The translations under genes were made by a program, and so were the position numbers. A stretch of 64,000 nucleotides of DNA from Chitinophagaceae bacterium (GTDB taxonomy: Bacteria; Bacteroidota; Bacteroidia; Chitinophagales; Chitinophagaceae), in NCBI GenBank assembly GCA_004322015.1, contig SCQT01000102.1, positions 18,854 through 82,853 of the forward strand. The letters are read 5' to 3'. The first letter of the stretch is position 1; the number at the start of each line of letters is the position of its first letter. Shown one piece after another: positions 17,367-24,381 of this stretch. The notes under the pieces were generated by a model. That model did not search any database. It was not told the DNA's origin and was given only the letters and a program-made list of their open reading frames with translations.

Positions 17367-17723
17367 TTATTCCTTCAAAGCAGAGGCGGGAGCATTTCCC
17401 AATAGCCGGATCTCATTCACCACTATTTCCGTGATATATCTTTTTATACCATCCTTATCGGTATAATTCCGGTTGCTTAATTTCCCTTCCACTGCCACTT
17501 CGTTGCCTTTGTGCAGGAATTGCTCGGCGACCGTTGCCTGCCCGTTCCAGGCGACAATATTATGCCAGGAAGTATTGGTTACTTTGCTGCCCTGGGCATC
17601 TTTGTACGTTTCATTGGTGGCAATGGAAAAACGTGCTACTTTTTTGTCTTTTCCAATGGTGCGGATTTCAGGATCCATTCCGAGTCTTCCGATGAGCCTT
17701 ACGCTGTTGCTGATGTTGTTCAT
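17367..17723 (-). CDS. ssb: Single-stranded DNA-binding protein, short form without acidic tail
   Basis: A 118-residue OB-fold SSB beginning MNNISNSVRLIGRLGMDPEIR, with SWHNIVAWNGQATVAEQFLHKG and VEGKLSNRNYTDKDGIKRY. It binds single-stranded DNA in replication and repair. The protein ends ...GNAPASALKE immediately after the OB fold, so the glycine-rich linker and the acidic DDDIPF-type tip that recruits partner proteins are absent. It may be a secondary SSB, with the main copy elsewhere. It has its own TATCTTTG box about 83 nt upstream. Confidence 0.93.
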   Translation of the reverse strand: MNNISNSVRLIGRLGMDPEIRTIGKDKKVARFSIATNETYKDAQGSKVTNTSWHNIVAWNGQATVAEQFLHKGNEVAVEGKLSNRNYTDKDGIKRYITEIVVNEIRLLGNAPASALKE

Positions 17724-18136
17724 GACTTAAAGTTTTAATTGTTTTAACTGATTAATTGTTTCCTTTTATTTTCCACTTCGGTGCACCTTGTTTGAAGTGT
17801 TGACGCAAAGATAAGTTCGTGAAAAGGCGATAGTCGGTATTTATACATTTACTTACGAATATAAACGGGTGTAAATGTTTTTAAGCGTTTAAAAACGGAT
17901 AATGTATGCCCCATCTTATTGACCATCAATTCACTATGATTTTCAGGGATAATATTCGAGGCGGAGGGAGAAAAGGATTATTTGAAAATAATTATTAGCG
18001 GATTACCTGTTTATTGCATGGATGCTTGTTATAATCCGGTGATCAGGGAAGGATCGAATACTTTTCATTATTTTTTCAAAAATTTTTTTTGTACATTGCT
18101 CTTCCATTTTTCCTAAATCTTTCATGCTTTAACGCT
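17724..18136. other. Intergenic stretch between ssb and the zinc-ribbon gene
   Basis: This 413-nt divergent gap holds the ssb promoter at 17806-17813 and two AT-rich inverted repeats: ACATTTAC/GTAAATGT (17845-17852/17871-17878) and GTTTTTAA/TTAAAAAC (17877-17884/17889-17896). They could be binding sites or hairpins. From 17900 to 18136 I see no gene or clear signal. Confidence 0.5.
17806..17813 (-). promoter_or_regulatory. -7 box (TATCTTTG) for ssb
   Basis: An exact TAnnTTTG match on the minus strand, 82 nt before ATG 17723. Confidence 0.55.
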
Positions 18137-18505
18137 ATGGATGTACGTACCTGCCTGGAATGCGGCGCCAAGATCCGCGGAAGAACCGATAAGAAATTCT
18201 GCAATGACCAATGCCGGAATGCCTATCATAACCGGCTTAAAAACGATAAGGCTGTCGCCGTGAAAAAGGTGAATCATATCCTGCGTCATAACAGGCAGGT
18301 CCTTCGCCATTTAATTCCCGAAGAAAAAGGCAAAACTACCCTGCACCGGGACAAATTAACTTTAGAAGGTTTTAATTTTACTTACCACACCCATACTTAC
18401 ACCACCCGTAATAACCATACTTACGTCTTTTGTTATGAATATGGCTACTTGCCCTTGGGAAACGATATGTTCATGCTGGTGAAAAGAGAGGGCGGGCCGG
18501 GGTAA
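18137..18505 (+). CDS. Small zinc-ribbon protein
   Basis: A 122-residue protein starting MDVRTCLECGAKIRGRTDKK and continuing FCNDQCRNAYHNR, giving four cysteines in a CxxC...CxxxC arrangement at the N-terminus that should bind one zinc (DUF2116-type ribbon). The rest is basic and helical, then beta-rich (FNFTYHTHTYTTRNNHTYVF), with many His and Thr. The frame stays open upstream, but ATG 18137 places the Cys cluster at the usual distance. The function is unknown; DNA or RNA binding is possible. It is immediately followed by a 14-mer tandem array. Confidence 0.7.
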   Translation: MDVRTCLECGAKIRGRTDKKFCNDQCRNAYHNRLKNDKAVAVKKVNHILRHNRQVLRHLIPEEKGKTTLHRDKLTLEGFNFTYHTHTYTTRNNHTYVFCYEYGYLPLGNDMFMLVKREGGPG

Positions 18506-18506
18506 T

Positions 18507-18548
18507 CTGTGATGTTCGATCTGTGATGTTCGATCTGAGATGTTCGAT
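18507..18548 (+). repeat. 14-mer tandem repeat, three copies
   Basis: CTGTGATGTTCGAT occurs at 18507, again at 18521, and as CTGAGATGTTCGAT at 18535. A decayed fourth copy follows. The array starts just after the stop of the zinc-ribbon gene. Confidence 0.75.
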
Positions 18549-18593
18549 CTATGATCTGTGATCTTTGGCCTTTGTTTATCGCCTTTTGCTTTT

Positions 18594-18709
18594 AGCCTTT
18601 CGCTTTCGGCTTTCGGCTTTCGGCTTTCGGCTTTCAGCTTTCAGCTTTCAGCTTTCAGCTTTCGGCTTTCGGCTTTCGGCTTTCGGCTTTCGGCTTTCAG
18701 CTTTCGGCT
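18594..18709 (+). repeat. Heptamer tandem array (TTTCGGC / TTTCAGC), about 15 copies
   Basis: After two imperfect copies (TTTTAGCC, TTTCGC), a period-7 array of CTTTCGG and CTTTCAG units runs from about 18603 to 18709. CAG units cluster in the middle and CGG units at both ends, a pattern expected from local duplication. There are no spacers, so it is not a CRISPR array. Confidence 0.85.
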
Positions 18710-18774
18710 AATAGAAGATTATTGTCCTTAGCCCTAAAATTTAACAAATGATTTGGAAAATTCGAAAATAGCTA

Positions 18775-18782
18775 TACTTTTG
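18775..18782 (+). promoter_or_regulatory. Promoter TTTG-N19-TACTTTTG of the fibre-like genes
   Basis: TACTTTTG is preceded by TTTG (18752-18755) with exactly 19 nt between, the full Bacteroidota consensus. The leader to ATG 18974 would be about 190 nt. Confidence 0.6.
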
Positions 18783-18973
18783 TCCCTTACTTTCAGTTCC
18801 TATATGTCTTGCAATTCTCCATTAGCTGTGAGCGTTTGCCTGCCCGGGGAGTACGGATGTTTCGTAAAGCAGGCGGGTGCAAGCGTTGTTGCATAGTAGT
18901 AAGCCCGTCAGACAGGATATCCTTAAAACCATATCATATAAATAACACATATTAAAACCTAAAACTAACAACT

Positions 18974-20320
18974 ATGAAAAACATGGTACGTGTAAGGTAT
19001 TTACTCCTTACTTTAGCCTTTGCTGCGTTTGCCGTCATACAGGCAAGCGCCCAGATGAAGATCGGTAATCATCCGACACAAATTCAACCCGCCTCCATTT
19101 TAGAATTAGAAAGCAATAATCAGGCTTTAAGGTTAACGCAGGGTGATACATTAAAGGTGAATGGCATTATTGCCACTGAGGCTACGCTCCCCGATGGGGA
19201 AACACCTTATCAGGCCGCAGAGGGTATGATCATGTATAATGAAGGAGACAGCAGCTTTTACATGAGGATGAATGGCTGGTGGCATAAGGTGATGTCTGCA
19301 GACCAGGTAAATGCGCAATACTTTAAGTTAGGCGGAAACACCATAAGTACTTCCAGTACTTTTCTGGGACTAAAAGGCCATTCGGATTCGCTAAGAATTG
19401 GAACTGACAGTACCGCGGCAAGCATTATCATCATGCCAAATGGGGTGATCAATATGCTGGATAGTTTACATGCTGTGTTGGCAAGGATAAACAAACTCTA
19501 TTCCGGAGTGGCAAGCATTGATACGCTCACGGTCAATGATTCCTTGAATGTGGCCGGCAATTTCATTGTAAAAAAAGATACCTCCAGGATGCTCAATTAT
19601 TTTGTTATGCAGGATAGCGTAGTGATGACTAATCTCATGAAGGCCTATGGCGCCGATACGGCCTTGTTAAGCATTGGACCCGGTGGCGTGGTGCACAGAA
19701 TGAGCATTGATTCGTTGTTGGGAGCCAATAAGCCTACCATTAACGGTATCAACAGTACTATCTTTCATTTGAAATTTGGGACAGACAGCACCCGGAAGGG
19801 TCCCTGGATAGACAGCACTTCTATGGCTAAAGATTCTATCCTGATTTTTAATATTCCGGATGCCGCTTTGGGGGTAAGAGGATTGGTGGATACAACCAGT
19901 CAGGTTTTTCAAGGTACTAAGATGTTTAGGGATTCGCTGGCGGTTGGACAAACCACTACACCGAATTCTACCTTCCAGGTAAATGGAAACGTGAGTTTGG
20001 CGCAGAATCTTGTTTCTGCGACTTCCTATGATATGACTACTGCTGCTAATGCAGCGTATAGAACAATAGTCTTTAACGTCGCGGCTCTGACAGGACCTGT
20101 TACAGTAATCTTACCTAGTGCATCTTCCATTCCGGGTAGATTATATACCTTTAAAAAGATCGGATCAACGGGAGATGGTCAATTAGCGGAATATGTAAAA
20201 TTAAAGACAAGCTCGTCTCAGACTATAGATGGAGATGGAACTTCGTTTACGCTGTATAATAATTTTACTTCAGTGACACTTCAAGCACAAAGCGGTAATT
20301 GGGTCATAATAGGCCATTAA
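18974..20320 (+). CDS. Secreted fibre-like protein with N-terminal module shared with the S74 protein
   Basis: A 448-residue protein with a clear signal peptide (MKNMVRVRYLLLTLAFAAFA..., cleaved near ASAQ). The mature start KIGNHPTQIQPASILELES matches KLGNNPTFINPAAVLQLDS of the next large gene, and GMIMYNEGDSSFYMRMNGWW resembles its GMIIYFTDSSALGVY. The middle is a polar, Ser/Thr/Asp-rich beta-solenoid-like region. The last ~100 residues (from YDMTTAANAAYRTIVFN) form a compact beta domain ending NWVIIGH. There are no transmembrane barrel, cohesin or T9SS sorting signals that I recognise. It is probably extracellular and perhaps trimeric; function unknown. A terminator separates it from its paralogue. 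Confidence 0.6.
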   Translation: MKNMVRVRYLLLTLAFAAFAVIQASAQMKIGNHPTQIQPASILELESNNQALRLTQGDTLKVNGIIATEATLPDGETPYQAAEGMIMYNEGDSSFYMRMNGWWHKVMSADQVNAQYFKLGGNTISTSSTFLGLKGHSDSLRIGTDSTAASIIIMPNGVINMLDSLHAVLARINKLYSGVASIDTLTVNDSLNVAGNFIVKKDTSRMLNYFVMQDSVVMTNLMKAYGADTALLSIGPGGVVHRMSIDSLLGANKPTINGINSTIFHLKFGTDSTRKGPWIDSTSMAKDSILIFNIPDAALGVRGLVDTTSQVFQGTKMFRDSLAVGQTTTPNSTFQVNGNVSLAQNLVSATSYDMTTAANAAYRTIVFNVAALTGPVTVILPSASSIPGRLYTFKKIGSTGDGQLAEYVKLKTSSSQTIDGDGTSFTLYNNFTSVTLQAQSGNWVIIGH

Positions 20321-20329
20321 ATAAAACCG

Positions 20330-20363
20330 CCGGAAAGGAAATTAAAGATGATTTTCTTTCCGG
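20330..20363 (+). terminator. Hairpin downstream of the first fibre-like gene
   Basis: CCGGAAAG (20330-20337) pairs with CTTTCCGG (20356-20363), extendable to 14 bp with two G-U pairs. The loop is 6 nt. No strong T-run follows, so efficiency is uncertain. Confidence 0.55.
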
Positions 20364-20464
20364 TACGGCTTATTGCCGTATAGAAAACTTAGGCTGCTTC
20401 CGTTTCTTTCATCAAACGGAGGAAACATAGCCGTTCTTAAGCGTCAATTATTTAATGTGCGGAC

Positions 20465-23317
20465 ATGCGAGAACCTGTATCAATTATATTTCTTTTCTTT
20501 TTGGCTTTAGGCTTTTCGTTTTTTTCAGTCAACGTACAGGCGCAACAGTTAAAACTGGGTAACAATCCGACTTTTATTAATCCGGCCGCAGTCCTGCAAT
20601 TAGACAGCAGGAACCAGGGACTGCTTTTGACAAGGGTGGAAGACACGGCAGCCATTAATTCGTTCATTCCTCCCGATGGCATGATCATTTATTTTACAGA
20701 TAGTTCCGCTCTGGGTGTTTACGGGCCGAATGCGGGCGTTTATCAACGAAAAAACGGTGTATGGAGGCCTTTATGGGTTGGCTATGGGAACGATGGGCAG
20801 ATATTGCGTACACGCGGGGCTAATTTCCTCCCGATATGGGAAAATTTATTGCTGGATAGCTTGTATAATGTAAAAATATCTTCTGCCTCCGCCGGACAAA
20901 TACTGCAATATAACGGAACTAAGTGGGTAAATACAACCGGTAGCGGCTTATATTGGTCACTCTTTGGGAATAGTGGAACGGACACTTCTGTCAATTTTTT
21001 AGGAACTACTGATGATAAACCGTTAATATTTAAAGTGAATGGCCATAAAGCCGGGTACCTTGGTACATCGGATGATAATAGTATTTCTTTAGGATATAAT
21101 TCTGTAGTAATAGGTCCTTATTCCACCGCTATCGGAGGTAATGCATCGGTCACTTCAAGATATTCCACTGCCATAGGAGGCAACGCATCTGCGAACAATC
21201 AAAATAGCACTGCGTTAGGTTATAATTCCCAGTCGGTAGGCCAATCTTCCACAGCTATAGGGAGTAGTTCTTATGCAAATCCGCAATACGCCACTTCGTT
21301 AGGTAGTAATGCTTATGCCAACAATCAATATACCACTGCTTTGGGCAGTTACTCTTCCGCAACAGGCAAAAATACTACCGCCATTGGAGAAAGTGCTTAT
21401 GCCTGGAACCCCAACACGCTTATTTTAGGTGATACAATTAATAATATTAAAGTAGGCATAGGAACAAATAATCCGGCATATAATTTAGAAGTACGGGGGA
21501 CAAGTGGATTTGACAGCACTTTAACCTTAGCCAGGGACCTGATAGTGAATGCAAGTTCCGGTTCAAACGGAAATATCCTCCGTTCACGCGGGACAGGGCT
21601 GTCCCCTGTATGGGAAAATCTGTTGCTGGATAGCTTGTACAATGTACAGATATCTTCTCCTGATACCGGACAGATACTTCAGTATAACGGGAGCAAATGG
21701 ATAAACTGGACACCCACCTATACTTCACTGAATGGCACAGGATATGTAAAGATGAACGGTACCACACCAACTTATATTACAGCCATACCGAATAGTGATT
21801 TAGCTAATTCCACGATTTCAGGAGTAGCTTTAGGAGGGACTTTATTTTCATTGAGTCCCGGATATGGTTTAGTCGGAAGCGCTTATAATGGTACCGTTAA
21901 TCAACAGTTTAATGTAGATACTTCATCAGGGAAATTGGCTACTCAATATTATGTCAATACTCAGGGCTTTTTAAAAGGCAATCAAGCCATAACACTATCA
22001 GGTGATGTTACGGGCAGCGGAACTACCTCCATTCCGGTTACTCTCAATACGGTAAATTCAAATATAGGGACATTTGGTAATTCAACCAATGTAGGGACAT
22101 TTACGGTTAATGCAAAAGGCCTGATAACGGCTGCCTCCAACATGCCTATATCTTTTCCCGTAACAAGCGTAAATGGATTTACAGGTGCTGTTTCTTTGGG
22201 GTTGAATAATCTTAACTATGTTACTATTACCTCACCAAATAGTGGAGATATATTGCAGTATACCGGATCCGCTTGGGTAAATGCTTCAGGAGGTGGGTTG
22301 GCCTGGTTAATAGGCGGTAATGGGAATGTAACATCAAGTAATTATATCGGCACTAATTCTTCTGCATACGTGCCGTTAATATTCAAAGTGAATGGTTTAC
22401 AGGCAGGTTATCTTGGAACACCCGGCACCTCTTTAAACGTTTCTTTTGGTATTGGTTCCTCAGCCAATTTTAAATCCATTGCTATCGGAGGAAATACTAT
22501 TGCCGCGCTAAATGAATCAGTTGCTTTAGGCTATTTGGCAAACTCGAATGCTTTTCAAAGTATTGCCATAGGGGAGGCTACAACAACCGGTCAAAGTTCT
22601 GTAGTTATTGGGCAAGGTGCATCTTCCAATTCTTATCAAAGTATAGCTATCGGAGCAAGCGCAACGGCCAATGGAAGCAATAACGGTGCTATCGCAATTG
22701 GTTCTGGCTCCTCAGCGACTGCGCAGAATTCACTTGCGCTTGGCGTTAGTGCTTCCGCATCTGGACAGAATGCTACAGCTATCGGTACCGGAGCTATTGC
22801 TAATGTGGCAAATACTTTAATTTTAGGAAATGGCGCTAATGTAGGAATTGGAACTAACACCCCCGGTACGAATAAGCTTTATGTGAATGGTAATGTTTAT
22901 GTTGCTGGAAGTATTACAGCAAGTGGTGCCATTACAGGGTCATCAGACATTCGTTTCAAAAAAAACCTCCTCGAACTTCGTCATGTTTTGGCTGCTATAG
23001 ACAGTCTCCACGGTTATACCTATTTCTTCCTGACAAAAAAATTTGAGGATAAAGATTTCCCTAAAACCAAACAAATAGGTATGATAGCCCAGGAAGTAGA
23101 AAAATATTTTCCCGAATTGGTATCAACAGATAAAGAAGGATATAAATCTTTGAACTATCCGCAGTTTACCGCCGTATTGCTGGAAGCCGTCAAAGAGCAG
23201 CAGGCGGAAATAGATTCTTTGAAAAAACAAAATGAACAATATCAACAAACGGTGAATGAGCAATTAAAAGAACTGACCGAAAGAATACAAGCATTGGAAA
23301 AAAAGGAGAAGAATTAG
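20465..23317 (+). CDS. Secreted tail-fibre-like adhesin with YadA-type head repeats and S74 auto-chaperone
   Basis: A 950-residue protein. The signal peptide is MREPVSIIFLFFLALGFSFF... cut near VQAQ. A shared N-terminal module follows. Three copies of a GQILQYNGxKWVN-type motif then alternate with two head regions, each opening PLIFKVNGxxAGYLGT, carrying many YSTAIGGNA/QSIAIGASA-like left-handed-roll repeats as in YadA/BadA heads, and closing ANTLILG...GIGTNxP. The C-terminus from Ser827 (SSDIRFKKNLLE) is a peptidase S74 intramolecular chaperone. Ser827 and Lys832 match the Ser-Lys dyad spacing, so self-cleavage is likely. A terminal coiled coil (about 905-948) would trimerise. It resembles phage tail spikes, but no phage genes adjoin. 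The role is probably surface adhesion. Confidence 0.8.
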   Translation: MREPVSIIFLFFLALGFSFFSVNVQAQQLKLGNNPTFINPAAVLQLDSRNQGLLLTRVEDTAAINSFIPPDGMIIYFTDSSALGVYGPNAGVYQRKNGVWRPLWVGYGNDGQILRTRGANFLPIWENLLLDSLYNVKISSASAGQILQYNGTKWVNTTGSGLYWSLFGNSGTDTSVNFLGTTDDKPLIFKVNGHKAGYLGTSDDNSISLGYNSVVIGPYSTAIGGNASVTSRYSTAIGGNASANNQNSTALGYNSQSVGQSSTAIGSSSYANPQYATSLGSNAYANNQYTTALGSYSSATGKNTTAIGESAYAWNPNTLILGDTINNIKVGIGTNNPAYNLEVRGTSGFDSTLTLARDLIVNASSGSNGNILRSRGTGLSPVWENLLLDSLYNVQISSPDTGQILQYNGSKWINWTPTYTSLNGTGYVKMNGTTPTYITAIPNSDLANSTISGVALGGTLFSLSPGYGLVGSAYNGTVNQQFNVDTSSGKLATQYYVNTQGFLKGNQAITLSGDVTGSGTTSIPVTLNTVNSNIGTFGNSTNVGTFTVNAKGLITAASNMPISFPVTSVNGFTGAVSLGLNNLNYVTITSPNSGDILQYTGSAWVNASGGGLAWLIGGNGNVTSSNYIGTNSSAYVPLIFKVNGLQAGYLGTPGTSLNVSFGIGSSANFKSIAIGGNTIAALNESVALGYLANSNAFQSIAIGEATTTGQSSVVIGQGASSNSYQSIAIGASATANGSNNGAIAIGSGSSATAQNSLALGVSASASGQNATAIGTGAIANVANTLILGNGANVGIGTNTPGTNKLYVNGNVYVAGSITASGAITGSSDIRFKKNLLELRHVLAAIDSLHGYTYFFLTKKFEDKDFPKTKQIGMIAQEVEKYFPELVSTDKEGYKSLNYPQFTAVLLEAVKEQQAEIDSLKKQNEQYQQTVNEQLKELTERIQALEKKEKN

Positions 23318-23340
23318 AATGGTTGCTGAATGATATTCCA

Positions 23341-23384
23341 TAGATAAAGCATGGATAAAGCATGGATAAGGCATGGATGAAGCC
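23341..23384 (+). repeat. Tandem GATAAAGCATG repeat, about four copies
   Basis: TAGATAAAGCATGGATAAAG... repeats with a period of 11-12 (GATAAAGCATG, GATAAAGCATG, GATAAGGCATG, GATGAAGCC) just after the S74 gene. Confidence 0.65.
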
Positions 23385-23580
23385 TATTAAAAGCGCACTA
23401 AAGGCGTGGATAAATTAGGAAGTTATCGGGGTTATTCGGGGTATAAGCTATCAAACCTCCCTCAAATGAATAACTTGATAATTTTAATCTATATTTGGAG
23501 ATCATTAACAGAATGGCATAAAAGACAAAGAAGATTTTTGCAATTTCATATAGAGTACTCAACCTTAAACCCTTTGAAAT

Positions 23581-24095
23581 ATGGAAATTGCTTTGATTCA
23601 AAACAGGATCTATGAAATTCGGGGTAAGAACGTAATGATGGATTTTGATTTGGCAGCGTTGTATGAGGTAGAAACGAAGTACCTTAAAAGAGCAGTTAGA
23701 CAAAATCGTTCACGTTTCCCGGATGATTTTATGTTTGAATTGTCTCAGAGAGAATTTGAAGTTTTGAGGTGCAATTTTAGCACCTCAAAACAGCGAGGGG
23801 AACCAGGTATCCTCCCTTCGCATTTAGGGAACAAGGAGTAGCCATGCTAAGCGGTATCCTCAATTCCCCAAGGGCTGTGCAGACTAATATCACCATCATG
23901 TGTGCATTTGTGGCTATGCGGCATTTCGCCCTGACTTATCAGGAACTTGCCCAAAAGCTGAATGAATTGGAAAAGAAATATGATGGACAGTTTAATGAAG
24001 TATTTAAAGCGCTTAATCTTTTACTGGAGAAAAAAAACAGGAAAGTAAAGTGGGAAGAAAGGGAACAAATTGGGTTTAAGAAATATAAGAAATAA
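23581..24095 (+). pseudogene. ORF6N-domain protein, interrupted by a single-base frameshift
   Basis: The first frame (ATG 23581) reads ...NRIYEIRGKNVMMDFDLAAL and KRFxDDFMFELSQREFEVL-like ORF6N sequence, then derails after KQRG. A second frame resumes PPFAFREQGVAMLSGILNSP and runs through AMRHFALTYQELAQKLNELE to a stop at 24093-24095. Both parts align with one ORF6N protein of about 170 residues (a putative DNA-binding domain of phage and plasmid regulators). One G missing from the GGGG run at 23797-23800 would restore the frame (RGGTRYPPFAF). It could be a real mutation, phase variation or a sequencing indel. Confidence 0.8.
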
Positions 24096-24257
24096 TTGTG
24101 CCTGATAGGCTTAAATGCTTATGCAAAAACATTTACTACATATCTTTTCCCGCCTGTCACCTGCCGGCTTTTTGCATAAAATATGGAGATATTTATTTCC
24201 TGATGAATTAATTTGTATTCTTAAAAAGGATAGATCCCAATGGCCATGGTTCGACAG

Positions 24258-24329
24258 GCTCACCATGACAAGAGAACTCACCATGACAAGAGGACTCACT
24301 ATGACAAGAGAACTCACCATGACAAGGGA
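24258..24329 (+). repeat. 18-mer tandem repeat, four copies
   Basis: Units of the form ACTCACCATGACAAGAGA lie at 24258, 24276, 24294 and 24312 with one to three differences. The array begins in a TTCGACAGGCTCACC context. Because 18 is a multiple of 3 it stays open in the frame of the downstream gene, encoding LTMTRE repeats that are probably not translated. Confidence 0.8.
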
Positions 24330-24381
24330 ACTTTCCACCAGGAAGCGGGAACTATATACCATGATTTTGGGAAGGGTTAAA

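Larger units (their letters stand above)
18506..18973. other. Repeat-rich intergenic stretch before the fibre genes
   Basis: This 468-nt gap holds three copies of a 14-mer, a long heptamer array, a good promoter at 18775-18782, and GC-rich palindrome pieces near 18838-18916. No protein-coding frame is supported. Confidence 0.6.

Noticed and set aside
18594..18709. Repeat array that could be taken for a CRISPR
   Set aside because: The 7-nt units are contiguous with no spacers, and no cas genes are present.
18974..23317. Prophage tail region
   Set aside because: Despite the S74 domain, both proteins have Sec signal peptides and no capsid, portal, tail or lysis gene lies nearby.
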